The notes: generated by a model not told the origin, from the sequence alone. A DNA stretch of 64,000 nucleotides from Iris pallida (GCA_029216955.1 JANAVB010015600.1:40437156-40501155), one strand, 5' to 3'; shown: positions 1 to 11,099, numbered from the stretch's first letter. Numbers and translations are program-made.

Positions 1-203
1 ATCTATGATATCGTGCTATTTCTGTCTTAGTTGTGATTGAAACTGTATTCTGTATTGTCACCTCCACTCGGAGTGTATATACTGTACAGCTACATTATAT
101 TGTTAGATGTTGTGACCTAGGACAGCGTTCTACCGTCGACACTGCGGCGTAGGCTGGACGTACCCACTTCTCATGCCCTTACTCTAGGGTACGGGTCATG
201 ACA
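1..203 (+). repeat. 3' end of the 5' LTR of element A
   Basis: These bases align throughout with 25587-25789, ending in the same GGGTCATGACA. The end of the LTR is set by that match and by the following TTTTTAGTGGTGGCCC, which also follows the 5' LTRs of elements B and D. Confidence 0.85.
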
Positions 204-384
204 CGTTTTTAGTGGTGGCCCATGCAGGTCGAGAGTCGCACGATGTCGTGGTAGTGCAACGATTAGTTGTACTGCTGTGCACCTGCGATTAGAGATAAGG
301 AATAGGTGTTGGAATGAGAGGATACTCAATCACTATTAGAATTTCTTGAGAGATTCCTGGGATGACCCTTGAGAATCTTATTTT
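204..384 (+). other. Internal sequence of element A left of the Sirevirus
   Basis: Non-coding leader after the 5' LTR. It resembles the leader of element D (shared AAGGAATAGG and GGATACTCAATCAC). It ends in ATTTT (380-384), the left target-site copy of the Sirevirus. Element A sequence resumes at 10063. Confidence 0.7.
213..230 (+). promoter_or_regulatory. Candidate primer-binding site of element A
   Basis: TGGTGGCCCATGCAGGTC lies 10 bases after the LTR end. The same 18 bases (one change in D) occur at the equivalent place in elements B (36658-36675) and D (47323-47340, minus strand). A site beginning TGG fits pairing with a tRNA 3' CCA end, but it is not the Met-tRNA site TGGTATCAGAGC, and I do not recognise the tRNA. 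Conservation among three elements is what I see; primer function is inferred. Confidence 0.4.
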
Positions 385-678
385 TGTTGACACAAAGTCA
401 CAGTCAACCAAATATTGACTACATTGACCAAATAATACTTGTATTAATTCAATACGACACACGACGACTGCATTCAGTTCAAGACAGATGACAGCTCAGT
501 CTTCAGCTCTCAGTGTGTTCTGGAGTCTGTATTTTATGATTTCATTGAGTCTAGATTTATGTACTCTGAGTTATGCTGAGCTCTTGGAACTTAGTCTACA
601 AGCCTACCCAAAATCCCAAGCTCCACCAAAACCAAATTGCCCATAAGTCCCTCTTAGGACCATTCTGTGCTCTGGAGA

Positions 679-728
679 CAGAGTTCGGGCCGAACTCTGC
701 CTCCACACAGAGTTCGGGCCGAACTCTG
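679..728 (+). promoter_or_regulatory. Paired palindromes in Sirevirus LTR
   Basis: Two copies of a 21-base palindrome with 10-base arms (CAGAGTTCGG / CCGAACTCTG) around a single G, at 679-699 and 708-728. They lie about 115 bases upstream of the TATA box, where a dimeric transcription factor could bind. The 3' LTR repeats the pair at 9412-9432 and 9441-9461, and degenerate copies occur at 6917-6937 and 6945-6965. Confidence 0.6.
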
Positions 729-842
729 TCCCCTAGAAATCAGGAACCCTAATTTTAGGGTTAGCTGTTTGCTAGCTGTCCAACGGCCAAATTTTTGAAT
801 TTCCTTACCCGAATTCTGGCCGAATTCTGTCCCTAAAATCAG

Positions 843-850
843 TATAAATA
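843..850 (+). promoter_or_regulatory. TATA box of Sirevirus 5' LTR
   Basis: TATAAATA followed by GGGCATGAATTC and then a TCTTCTCTTCTC tract, a usual plant core promoter layout. The identical site in the 3' LTR is 9576-9583. Confidence 0.75.
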
Positions 851-1330
851 GGGCATGAATTCTCTCATTTTGAATCACTCAATCTTCTCTTCTCTTCTCT
901 CCTACAAGCTCTATAAGCCATACCCTTCTCATCTACTAGCCACAAGCCTCCTAAGTCTCGAGTGCTCAGCATCTCTCATTTAGGATTCTTGTGCAAGAGT
1001 GAAGAAATCGCTTGGACAATTCCAAGCAATCGCCACTGCGATTCTCTGTAAGAAGTTGACGTGCTCTTCTGAAGTAAAGGCACGGGTTGTAAGCTACTAT
1101 TTCACAAATAGTGGATTTAATCCTGAGCTAGAGTTCTCAGGCCTGGACTAGTCCTCCACGAGGGAAACCAGGTTAAAATTGCTGTGTTTGCGTATGCTCT
1201 CTTGTCTTTCATTTACATTCCGCATTTTACTCTGATTATTCATTGTTAGTGAAAGAGTTAATTTTTAATTGGTCATTATACATATATACTCTATTCACCC
1301 CCCTCTAGAGTTGCCAAACTGTTCTTCAAT

Positions 1331-1342
1331 TGGTATCAGAGC
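1331..1342 (+). promoter_or_regulatory. Sirevirus primer-binding site (initiator Met-tRNA)
   Basis: TGGTATCAGAGC, complementary to the 3' end of plant initiator Met-tRNA, starts two bases after the LTR end. This is the standard copia primer site and confirms the plus orientation. Confidence 0.9.
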
Positions 1343-1383
1343 TCTGTTCTCTTTATAAGGACTAACATCCTAAGAGCTGATCC

Positions 1384-3507
1384 ATGGCAACCACACAATC
1401 CTTGATCTCCAATCATGGTGAAGGTCAGTCCACTCACAGGCCTCCCCTATTTGATGGGACTAACTACACATATTGGAAAACAAGGATGAGTTTTTATCTG
1501 AAGTCTCTAGACTTTGACCTGTGGACTGTCGTAACTGACGGTTACAAAAAGCCCGCCAGAATAGTTGTCGATGGTGACCTCATTGAGAAGCCACACGACA
1601 AATATTCTGTCGAGGAGAAGAAACAGGCAAGTCTAGATGCTAGGGCTATTAATGCTTTATTCTGTGCTATAGACAGGAACGAGTTTAACAGGGTCTCTAC
1701 ATGCACCACTGCTCATGAAGTATGGAGACTTCTGGAAGTGACGCATGAAGGAACCACTCAAGTCAAGGAATCAAAGATAAGCCGTCTCACTCAAGAGTAC
1801 GAAGCCTTTAAGATGAAGCCAAATGAGACGATCACTCAAATGTTTACAAGATTCCTCGACATCATCAACCCGTTATCCTCGCTTGGTAAGCAGTACTCAA
1901 ACCATGAGAAGATCCGCAAGCTACTCAGAGGGTTACCAAAGATTTGGAACCCTAAGGTGACAGCCATCATAGAAGGAAATGATCTCACAAGTATGTCTAT
2001 GGAGACTTTGATGGGCAAGCTCATGACTCACGAGCTTGACCTCAAGGACTTCGAAGAGCCTGCTCCGAAGACCAGGGAGATAGCACTCAAAGTCCATCGA
2101 TGAAAGGTTGATCACGATGAGACTGAAGACGATATCTCAGATGATGAAGACCAAGCTCTCATGGTACGTAACTTCAAGAAATTCCTTCGCTTCAATCAAA
2201 GAAAGAAGGAACCACAAGAAGACGATGAAGAAGAGCCAACTTGCTATGGTTGCAAAAAGACTGGACACGTCAGAAGAGACTGTCCGCTCTTAAAGAAGAG
2301 CAACCGGTATGAAAAGCCCTACAAGAAGAACTCATCAAAAAGATATGCCAACACAAGCATCTGGCATGAAAGCGAAGCAAGTGACTCCGAGGAAGAAAAG
2401 AACTCTCCTCAAGACAAAGCAAATGTTTGCCTCATGGCAAATTCCACCAAGGTATCAAACGAAACTTTAGATGACTTCTCTTTTGATGAACTTGGCGATG
2501 CTTTCACCGATTTACTTGATGATCACAAAAAGGTTATCGGTAAATACAAGCATGCCAAGGACAAAATCAAAAGTCTAGAAGATGAGATACAAAGAATTTC
2601 CTTGCTTCTTAATAATGTTAGAAACACATCTCCCACAAATGACACTGATGAAGTATCCAAGCTTAAATTAAGCTTACATGATGCTGAAGCACGCATTGAG
2701 CAACAAACTCAAGACATCACTACTCTCAACACATTGCTTGCTGAAGAAAAGAGTAGACACAAGATTTCTATGACTAAGATTTATGGCTTAAATATTAAGG
2801 TTGATGAATTACAAGCTGTTTCTAAAAGATTAGAAATCAAATTGGGAAAACAGGTTGCTAAACCTCAAACCCAATCACATGAGCACAACACCACTCATGC
2901 TAGTCAACCACATCACCCTCATACAGCACATAACCATGCATTTATATACACAAACTTTCACAAACCGCATGCACGTAAAAATACTCCCCATACTCATCAT
3001 ATTGCACAAAGACACAACCAATATCACTCTACACATAGACAAAGTCATCATACCATACCTCATCAACATGCCATGCCACGTAGACAAAATCATCATGTTA
3101 TGCCACATAAGCAAAATCATCATATCATGCCACAACATCACACTATGCCATATAGACAATTTCAGCATGCCACTCCTCACAGTCAATATCATCATGCTAT
3201 GACACACAGACATAATCATCATGTAACTCACTCTAAGCATAGTCATCATTACCATGCTAACTCTCCAAATCATCCTCATCCTGTTGCTCATAGATATCAT
3301 TCTCATGCTCCCAGTATAAATAAAAATGCCATCTGTACTTACTGTGGAAAACATGGACACATCTCACCACAGTGTAGAATTAGAAGACTGGTAGACAAGA
3401 AAATATATGCTTGGTTTCCAAAAACTAACTTTTCAGGACCCTCGAGAAAATGGGTACCAAAGGTCACATCTACTCTTGATGTAGGTGGACCTTTCCTCCT
3501 CAACTGA
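1384..3507 (+). pseudogene. gag: Sirevirus gag (capsid/nucleocapsid), in-frame stop
   Basis: Encodes the capsid and RNA-binding part of the polyprotein. The N-terminal about 235 residues contain the Sirevirus/copia gag fold (PLFDGTNYTYWKTRM and following). TGA at 2101-2103 interrupts the frame, which then continues unchanged. After the stop come an acidic stretch, a CCHC zinc knuckle (CYGCKKTGHVRRDC), a coiled-coil-like region around 2500-2850, a histidine-rich stretch (2878-3306) and a second knuckle (CTYCGKHGHISPQC) at about 3342. The frame ends at TGA 3505-3507; protease follows in the +1 frame. Start chosen at ATG 1384, the first ATG after the primer site. Two knuckles with a His-rich stretch between them is an odd arrangement. 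Domain calls are from motifs I can read; the stop makes a full-length product unlikely without readthrough. Confidence 0.9.
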
Positions 3508-3874
3508 GAGTAAGTGGATTCTCGATAGTGGATGCTCGCGACATATGACGGGAGACGCAAATCTTTTTGCATCACTATCGATGAAAAGAGAAGGATACGT
3601 ATCCTTCGGTAACAATCTCAAAGGGCACATAATAGGTAACGGTATCATTGGTCATCCTCCTTCTCCTGTTATAAAGGATGTCTGCCTAGTGACCGAGTTA
3701 AAGCATAACCTGCTCAGCATTAGCCATCTTGCTGATCATGGATATGATATTAACTTTGGACAAAACTGTTGCTACATCTACGATAGGTCAACAGGAGATA
3801 TTGCTTTTGAAGGGAAAAGAGAGGACAATATATATATTTTCTATCTCTCTATAAATACTAAACAATGCAGGTAG
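3485..3874 (+). pseudogene. pol: Sirevirus aspartic protease segment
   Basis: The frame reads WILDSGCSRHMTGD, the retropepsin active-site Asp-Ser-Gly with the usual copia flank, and continues to a TAG at 3872-3874. This segment cuts the polyprotein in functional elements. It overlaps the end of gag in a different frame (+1), and the following integrase segment is in yet another frame, so frameshifts lie near 3490-3507 and 3865-3875. Whether the gag/protease shift is a regulated frameshift or simple damage cannot be told from one copy; the second shift, inside pol, looks like damage. Confidence 0.85.
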
Positions 3875-4997
3875 ATGTTTATATGCCCACAAAGACGAAC
3901 GACTACTTTGGCACCAGCGTCTCGGTCATGCCAACATGGATGCTATATCCAGGCTTTCTACCAAGAAGCTAGTGAGAGGATTGCCTGACATCACATTCAA
4001 AAAGGACACGGTATGTGCCGAATGTGAACTAAACAAGGCAACTAAATCCTTATTTCATTCCATCAACTCTGTAAGTACTACTAGACCCTTGCAATTACTC
4101 CATATGGATTTATTTGGTCCTAGTAGAATAGCTAGCCTTGGTGGCAAACTATATGCTTTTGTTATTGTTGATGATTTTTCGAGATTTACTTGGGTTTTCT
4201 TTCTCGCTAATAAGAGCGATGCTATCTCTGTTTTCAAAGTTTTTGTAAATAAAGTTCAAAACGAAAAAGGCTACATGATTACTCGAATCCGAAGTGATCA
4301 TGGAGGCGAATTCGTAAATTCAGTTTTTGAAAGTTTTTGTAATGCAAATGGTTTTGATCATGAATTTTCTTGTCCTAGAACTCCTCAATAAAATGGTGTT
4401 GTGGAGCGGAAGAATAGGACTCTTGGCGATATGGCTAGAGTCATGTTGAATAAATTTTCTCTTCCGAAATATTTTTGGGCAGAGGCTGTAAGTACAGCAT
4501 GCCACATTTTGAATAGGGTGCTTATTCGTCCCATTTCGAAGAAAACACCCTATGAGCTTTGGTTTGGGAGAACCCCAAATGTTTCTTATTTCAGAGTTTT
4601 TGGCTGCAGATGTTTTATCCTTAACACCAAAGACAACTTAGGCAAATTTGATGCCAAAGCTGACGATGGTATCTTTCTTGGTTATGCTGCCAAAAGTAAG
4701 GGATATAGAGTTTTCAATAAACGCTCATTTATTGTGGAGGAGTCAACTAATGTGACTTTTGATGAAGATAACAGTGCAGTAAGTACTCTTGATGATGATG
4801 TTGTGCCATCAACTTCCTCTACTCCAATGAATACTTCAACTGAAACTAATTCTCTGGAGGGTTTGCCTAAGAAATTCTCATTCAAACCTTCTCATCCAGA
4901 AAATTTAGTCATAGGTGAAATTTCACGTGGAGTTACTACTAGATCATCATTAAGAGACTCTGTTGCTAGCACTGCCTTCATTTCACAAGTAGAGCCT
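3873..4997 (+). pseudogene. pol: Sirevirus integrase, nonsense mutation
   Basis: Begins with the GAG-pre-integrase motif LLWHQRLGHANM and a zinc-binding segment with CAECELNK, then the integrase core: first Asp in LLHMDLFGP, second in RSDHGGEF, and the catalytic Glu in ERKNRTL. A TAA at 4389-4391 falls ten bases before the next Met, directly before the [10 protein letters not shown] segment, in the otherwise open frame. The remaining C-terminal part (to about residue 200 of the 4401 frame) includes the [11 protein letters not shown] motif. Integrase would insert the cDNA; this copy is cut just ahead of its catalytic Glu. Confidence 0.9.
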
Positions 4998-6527
4998 AAA
5001 AACATTTCTGAAGCTTTTACTGATGAATTTTGGATCTCTGCTATGCAAGAAGAACTCAACCAATTTGAGAGAAGCCAAGTATGGGAACTAGTTCCTAAAC
5101 CGGCTAATCACTCAATAATTGGTACCAAATGGGTGTTTAGAAACAAAGTAAATGAAGATGGTTCAGTCACACGTAACAAAGCTCGTCTAGTAGCTCAAGG
5201 ATACAACCAAGAGGAAGGTATCGACTACGATGAGACATATGCTCCTGTTGCTAGACTAGAATCCATTCGGATGCTTTGTGCTTTTGCCAATCATCAGAAC
5301 TTTAAATTATTTCAAATGGATGTTAAAAGTGCTTTCTTGAATGGCTTTATTAAGGAGGAAGTTTATGTCAAACAACCCCCTGGCTTTGAAAATCACAAAT
5401 TTCCCGACCACGTGTTCAAGCTAAAGAAAGCGCTTTATGGCCTTAAACAAGCTCCCAGAGCTTGGTATGAAAGGCTAAGCAGCTTCCTGCTTGAGAAAGG
5501 TTTTTCTAAAGGGAAAATTGACACTACACTGTTTATCAAATCTTTCAAAGACACCATTCTATTAATTCAAATTTATGTTGATGATATTATTTTTGGATCT
5601 ACTGATGAAACTCTTTGTCAAGAATTTGCCAAGTGTATGCAGACAGAATTTGAGATGAGCATGATGGGAGAGCTCAACTACTTTCTTGGCCTGCAAGTAA
5701 AGCAACTGACAAATGGAACTTTCATCTGTCAATCGAAGTATACCAAGGACATGCTGAAGAAGTTCGACCTTGACAACGTCAAACCAATTAGCACGCCAAT
5801 GGCTACTTCAACCAAACTCGAACCAGATGAGAGCGGCAAACCTGTTGATCAACGTAAGTATCGAGGTATGATAGGCAGCTTACTTTATTTAACTGCTAGT
5901 CGCCCCGATATCATGTTTAGTGTTTGCCTATGTGCTAGATATCAAGCAAATCCTAAGGAATCTCACATGACTGCGGTTAAGCGTATCTTTCGATACCTTA
6001 AGGGTACGGTTACAGTGGGCCTATGGTATCCCAAGTCAACATCATTTGACCTCATCGGTTACTCTGATGCTGACTTTGCTGGATGCAAGGTCGACCGTAA
6101 AAGTACGAGCGGCACGTGTCATTTGTTAGGAAAGGCTCTAGTCTCATGGTTTAGCAAGAAGCAGAACTCTGTCGCACTATCCACAACAGAAGCTGAATAT
6201 ATAGCAGCTGGGCGTTGTTGTGCACAGATTCTGTGGATGAAGCAAACCCTTGAAGACTATAAGTTATCTTTCATGCATATTCCTATATTCTGTGACAATA
6301 CTAGTGCCATAAATTTGACTAAGAACCCTGTCTGTCACTCACGCACTAAACACATTGAGATCAGACACCACTTTTTGCGTGATCATCAGCAAAATGGCAC
6401 GATTAACTTAGAATTTATTGACACTGATCATCAGCTAGCAGATTTCTTTACTAAGCCACTATCCGAAGAGCGCTTTAATTTTCTTTGTCGTGAACTTGGA
6501 ATCTTAGATGAAGCAGTCATAAATTGA
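4998..6527 (+). CDS. pol: Sirevirus reverse transcriptase and RNase H segment
   Basis: Open to the stop at 6525-6527, as part of the frame starting at 4401. Reverse transcriptase motifs are in order: [27 protein letters not shown] (first catalytic Asp), [14 protein letters not shown], and the YVDD active site at 5574-5585. RNase H follows with [38 protein letters not shown] and [12 protein letters not shown], ending with LADFFTKPL. All catalytic residues I look for are present and no stop interrupts this segment. It can only be translated as part of the upstream polyprotein, which is broken. Confidence 0.92.
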   Translation, partial: KNISEAFTDEFWISAMQEELNQFERSQVWELVPKPANHSIIGTKWVFRNKVNEDGSVTRNKARLVAQGYNQEEGIDYDETYAPVARLESIRMLCAFANHQNFKLFQMDVKSAFLNGFIKEEVYVKQPPGFENHKFPDHVFKLKKALYGLKQAPRAWYERLSSFLLEKGFSKGKIDTTLFIKSFKDTILLIQIYVDDIIFGSTDETLCQEFAKCMQTEFEMSMMGELNYFLGLQVKQLTNGTFICQSKYTKDMLKKFDLDNVKPISTPMATSTKLEPDESGKPVDQRKYRGMIGSLLYLTASRPDIMFSVCLCARYQANPKESHMTAVKRIFRYLKGTVTVGLWYPKSTSFDLIGYSDADFAGCKVDRKSTSGTCHLLGKALVSWFSKKQNSVALSTTEAEYIAAGRCCAQILWMKQTLEDYKLSFMHIPIFCDNTSAINLTKNPVCHSRTKHIEIRHHFLRDHQQNGTINLEFIDTDHQLADFFTKPLSEERFNFLCRELGILDEAVIN

Positions 6528-7278
6528 AACTCACCTGCGTAAATATCGAGTATATTGTGATTCCTTTACGAAGAATTTGGTATGGGTACAAGCCGAAAGG
6601 GCCCTTCTGACAACAAGGCGTAAAAGCCTAAGCGACACGGTGCACTAGTCTTCAGGACTACCGCTAGCTGGGATCCGGCCCCTGCAGCTAACCCATGGCA
6701 AATTTGGACTATTGAACTGCAGTATATGTCCTTATTTATTATATGGCTTGTTTCGATTTAATATTGCCTAATTGACATTTTCTAAAAGTTCATTCTACTT
6801 TCTGTATACCTCTTATTTGCATTCAACACTCTTTGTTTTCCCCGACTATCATTTTGTTTATTTATTAAACATTTTCTTCCTGTCTTTTGCCTATTTTCAG
6901 TTCTGGACTATTGAACCAGAACTCGGGCCGAACTCTGCCCCTATCAGAGTTCGGGCCGAGTTCGGTACCTAGGTTCCAGAATCGGGATCTGGCTCCACCG
7001 TTGGATCTTTTCTAATCCTATGGTCAATATTTCACCCGACCAAAGACAAAGCCCTACTTTATGTCGGGATTCCTTCTCTTTCCTCCCATATTTCCTTCTT
7101 CTCCACCTCTTCCATCTTCTTCCTTCCAAACCCTAACCCTAGTTCTTGATCTAGAGGACTCTATTTCTTCTCAAAATCAAGGGAAAGGGGTTTTTCAACG
7201 TTCTCTTCAACTGTTTGACATTATTTTCAGGTATAACTCTCTCTTTCTCTCCATTTCAAGTTATCCAATTTCTTGTAA
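6528..7278 (+). other. Spacer between Sirevirus pol and extra ORF
   Basis: Non-coding. It holds two degenerate copies of the LTR palindrome (6917-6937 and 6945-6965) and, at 7221-7230, TTATTTTCAG, a good plant splice acceptor 48 bases before the next ORF. A spliced or separately initiated transcript for that ORF is possible; I infer this only from position. Confidence 0.6.
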
Positions 7279-8538
7279 ATGGCTCCACGCTTGCCCAATC
7301 GCGGGAAGAGGATCCGAACCGAGGGTGCTTCCTCTTCGAATCCTCCTCCTCCGATTGAACAAGTAGTTGAACAACACCCCATTCATCCGTTGTTCAATCC
7401 GCCGAGTCCCGATGACCCTAACACATACGACGACCGTCTATTTGTATCGCTAGACGCCTCCAATGAATGGTTTAGCGATTTTAGGACTCGTCCGGTGTTT
7501 GGGGGCCATCCCATCAATTTCACAATATTTTCTCAATATGAGTCTTTATTCCATGATCTTTGTTTGGATGCTTTAGTTGCTTCAAATTCTGTCATCTACC
7601 GTAGTGCAATCCAAATGTTCTATTGCAATTTAACTTTTGATGCAACACACATCTATTCCCGGGTTGCCGGTATTGACATCGCCTTCAATGATTCTGAGTT
7701 GGGGGATTTTCTTGATCTTGTTAATCTTGATACTTGGAATAAACTTGTGGAAGCACGTCAATTTCAATTTGTTGGTGATACTTCTCTTGAAGGATTCAAG
7801 GAGGAATTATGTGCTCCTAACATAAGTCCTCGCAAACTTATGGCCAAGCATCTCAACCCCTACTTCTATGAGCTTCACCGAATGGTTTTTAACACCATCT
7901 TACCCAAGGCTGGCTCAACAGATGAAGTCACTTATCTTGAGATCTCCGCCTTATATCATCTCCACTATCGTATTCCATTCAACTTTCCACGGACTATGAT
8001 GGATTGGATGATCAACTGTCGGAAGAAACCAAGAGCTTTGGTTTATCCTCTCTATCTTCCTTTAGTTTTTCGTGCTTTCATCATTCCTATCCATGATTGT
8101 CCGTTCCTGCCTGCACCTGCTTTTCTATCCAAAGCACGACGCCTTCAGCCTGTCGCTGCTTCTGAGTCATCTGAGCATTCTGCTGATGAGGAGCCTGACG
8201 CCCCTCCATTTGGTCAGGATGCACCACCTCCACCTGCCACTCTTGAGTCCATTCAGACCATGCTCCGGGATCGTTTTACTCTTGAGGACGATCGCTGGAC
8301 ACAGCTGGACTATCGTACCACTCTGCAGATGAGTGCTCTCGGCAACTCTCTGCATGATATCCGGTACTCTCTGTCTCAGCATCTGCACATTCCCATGGAG
8401 AGGGATCCAGCGCGCGCGGGTTATCGCATTGATGATCCGTGGGTTATGCGTTACATGGATCCGGATGATGCTTTTGTGGACCCTCGTCGCTCCTTCCATG
8501 GTCCATCAGATGTTCCAGGACCTTCTCGTGCTCCATGA
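7279..8538 (+). CDS. Sirevirus additional ORF, 419 aa, downstream of pol
   Basis: A complete frame from ATG 7279 to TGA 8536. Sireviruses often carry an ORF between pol and the 3' LTR, sometimes called env-like. The protein starts with a basic, Ser/Pro-rich stretch (about residues 1-40), has a central globular part with PFNFPRTMMDWMINC and KARALVYPLYLPLVFRAF-like hydrophobic sequence (about 230-275), and ends acidic and Pro-rich. It resembles the 'putative plant transposon protein' family; I see no signal peptide or convincing membrane anchor, so envelope function is not supported. It is intact although gag-pol is broken. Confidence 0.7.
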   Translation: MAPRLPNRGKRIRTEGASSSNPPPPIEQVVEQHPIHPLFNPPSPDDPNTYDDRLFVSLDASNEWFSDFRTRPVFGGHPINFTIFSQYESLFHDLCLDALVASNSVIYRSAIQMFYCNLTFDATHIYSRVAGIDIAFNDSELGDFLDLVNLDTWNKLVEARQFQFVGDTSLEGFKEELCAPNISPRKLMAKHLNPYFYELHRMVFNTILPKAGSTDEVTYLEISALYHLHYRIPFNFPRTMMDWMINCRKKPRALVYPLYLPLVFRAFIIPIHDCPFLPAPAFLSKARRLQPVAASESSEHSADEEPDAPPFGQDAPPPPATLESIQTMLRDRFTLEDDRWTQLDYRTTLQMSALGNSLHDIRYSLSQHLHIPMERDPARAGYRIDDPWVMRYMDPDDAFVDPRRSFHGPSDVPGPSRAP

Positions 8539-9117
8539 TGGAGACTGGCTACTATCTGCTGCTGCTACTACTGATGATGGTCTTAGTTACTTTTGCTTTC
8601 AGTTATTTAGTTTATCATGGATTTATGTAGCTGGTTTTATGTACTCTGTTTATGAGTTGGCCACTTGGTTTGGTGGATGACATTATCTATCTTTATTATC
8701 ATTCTCTGTCAGTGCTTATTTTGCTTAAAATTATACTGTTTCTTCTCTTAGTGTGGTTGCATTACTATTCATTGCTTCTTATATTGCTAACTGCCAAAAG
8801 GGGGAGAAACATATGTATATTTTTGTTTTGGGAAACTATTACTGGTTCTATGCATTCGTATATCTGTGTATATCTGTGCTTCTTGCTCTGGAAAATATTA
8901 TCTATCAGATCACAGGTACTATGCATTTTGTACGGGGGAGAGCTATAGTTTCTAGTTTCTAGCTCGACACCACTCATGATTTATGGGGGAGCTATTTTCG
9001 CTTAGCTCAGGCATCGTTTATGGGGGAGCTATGGAGCTATATTACAATCAACTGTGTCCAGGTATGAATATTGAAATATACATATATTATTTTGTCAATT
9101 ATCAATATGGGGGAGAT
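8539..9117 (+). other. Sirevirus 3' region with repeated polypurine tracts
   Basis: GGGGGAG-type tracts occur at about 8796-8809, 8934-8942, 8985-8991, 9022-9028 and 9109-9116, the last directly abutting the 3' LTR and therefore the functional plus-strand primer. Several are followed by AGCTAT. Multiple tracts in this position are a Sirevirus trait. Confidence 0.8.
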
Positions 9118-10062
9118 TGTTGACACAAAGTCACAGTCAACCAAATATTGACTACATTGACCAAATAATACTTGTATTAATTCAATACGACACACGACGA
9201 CTGCATTCAGTTCAAGACAGATGACAGCTCAGTCTTCAGCTCTCAGTGTGTTCTGGAGTCTGTATTTTATGATTTCATTGAGTCTAGATTTATGTACTCT
9301 GAGTTATGCTGAGCTCTTGGAACTTAGTCTACAAGCCTACCCAAAATCCCAAGCTCCACCAAAACCAAATTGCCCACAAGTCCCTCTTAGGACCATTCTG
9401 TGCTCTGGAGACAGAGTTCGGGCCGAACTCTGCCTCCACACAGAGTTCGGGCCGAACTCTGTCCCCTAGAAATCAGGAACCCTAATTTTAGGGTTAGCTG
9501 TTTGCTAGCTGTCCAACGGCCAAATTTTTGAATTTCCTTACCCGAATTCTGGCCGAATTCTGTCCCTAAAATCAGTATAAATAGGGCATGAATTCTCTCA
9601 TTTTGAATCACTCAATCTTCTCTTCTCTTCTCTCCTACAAGCTCTATAAGCCATACCCTTCTCATCTACTAGCCACAAGCCTCCTAAGTCTCGAGTGCTC
9701 AGCATCTCTCATTTAGGATTCTTGTGCAAGAGTGAAGAAATCGCTTGGACAATTCCAAGCAATCGCCACTGCGATTCTCTGTAAGAAGTTGACGTGCTCT
9801 TCTGAAGTAAAGGCACGGGTTGTAAGCTACTATTTCACAAATAGTGGATTTAATCCTGAGCTAGAGTTCTCAGGCCTGGACTAGTCCTCCACGAGGGAAA
9901 CCAGGTTAAAATTGCTGTGTTTGCGTATGCTCTCTTGTCTTTCATTTATATTCCGCATTTTACTCTGATTATTCATTGTTAGTGAAAGAGTTAATTTTTA
10001 ATTGGTCATTATACATATATACTCTATTCACCCCCCCTCTAGAGTTGCCAAACTGTTCTTCA
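9118..10062 (+). repeat. Sirevirus 3' LTR
   Basis: 945 bp copy of 385-1328, followed by the target copy ATTTT (10063-10067). The only differences I find are C for T at about 9375, T for C at about 9949 and one extra C in the run near 10035. Confidence 0.95.
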
Positions 10063-10526
<464 letters not shown>

Positions 10527-10880
10527 CACTACCAAAATACACTCAATTAGCGACGGATATTTAGCGACGGAATTTTTCCGTCGGTGTTAGCGACGGTTTG
10601 GTGGCCGCTCAGCTACTGATTACCGACTACACGCCTTTGCCATTTTTATTTTAATTTTAGGGGAAGAAAAGGTCGCACATCCGTCGCTAGACTGTCGGTG
10701 TTATAGCGACGGATCCCCTGTCGCTACGTAGTCGATTATTTGGCGGGAATTGTGTAGAGAATTGGCGGAACATATCTTCGACTACGTAGCGACGGATATT
10801 CAGTCGAATAATCAATAATAGCGACTACTTGGCGACGGATTATGAGCAGTCGCTATTCCGTCGCTAAATTTACGTTCCAG
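10527..10880. repeat. CACTA-1 left terminal and subterminal repeats
   Basis: After the terminal CACTACCAAAAT, TAGCGACGGA-like motifs occur at least six times on the plus strand and several times as CCGTCGCTA. In En/Spm such subterminal motifs bind the TNPA protein; binding here is inferred. Confidence 0.9.
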
Positions 10881-10933
10881 ACTTAAATGAAAAGGCGGGC
10901 GGAACTTTTAGCATTCCCCCCAAATTCAATCTC

Positions 10934-10939
10934 TCTCCT

Positions 10940-10981
<42 letters not shown>

Positions 10982-11063
10982 GCGCGGCTTCGGTGAACGG
11001 CGACGGCATCCTCTTCTCTCTCTCTTCCGAAGGTAATCCCCTCTCTCTCTCTCTCTCTCTCTC
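10934..11063. repeat. CT microsatellite, two blocks
   Basis: CT-rich blocks at 10934-10981 and 11041-11063 separated by a GC-rich stretch; probable transcribed leader of CACTA-1. Confidence 0.85.
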
Positions 11064-11099
11064 TGTGTCGCGGTATCGACGTAGGGGCAGCGGGGGCGA

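Larger units (their letters stand above)
385..1328 (+). repeat. Sirevirus 5' LTR
   Basis: 944 bp, TG...CA ends, preceded by ATTTT. It carries two near-perfect palindromes (679-699, 708-728), a TATA box (843-850), a CT-rich stretch after it and CACCCCCCTCTAGAG near the end. The pair at 9118-10062 fixes both borders. Confidence 0.95.
385..10062 (+). mobile_element. Ty1/copia Sirevirus-type retrotransposon, 9678 bp
   Basis: LTRs at 385-1328 and 9118-10062 begin TGTTGACAC and end TTCTTCA, flanked by the 5-bp duplication ATTTT (380-384 and 10063-10067). Order inside is Met-tRNA primer site, gag, protease, integrase, reverse transcriptase/RNase H, a separate downstream ORF, and repeated GGGGGAG purine tracts. 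Integrase before reverse transcriptase defines Ty1/copia. The extra ORF, the repeated purine tracts and palindromes upstream of the TATA box are features I associate with Sireviruses. Reading both LTRs through, I see only two substitutions and one C insertion, so the insertion is recent. The gag-pol region has two in-frame stops and two frameshifts, so this copy cannot make its own polyprotein. Confidence 0.95.

Noticed and set aside
2875..3360. Minus-strand Met/Ser-rich 161-codon frame
   Set aside because: Shadow of the histidine-rich gag segment on the other strand.
7061..7366. Open frame overlapping the start of the Sirevirus extra ORF
   Set aside because: Crosses the leader and the first codons of the real ORF in another frame; low-complexity Ser/Pro/Phe sequence only.
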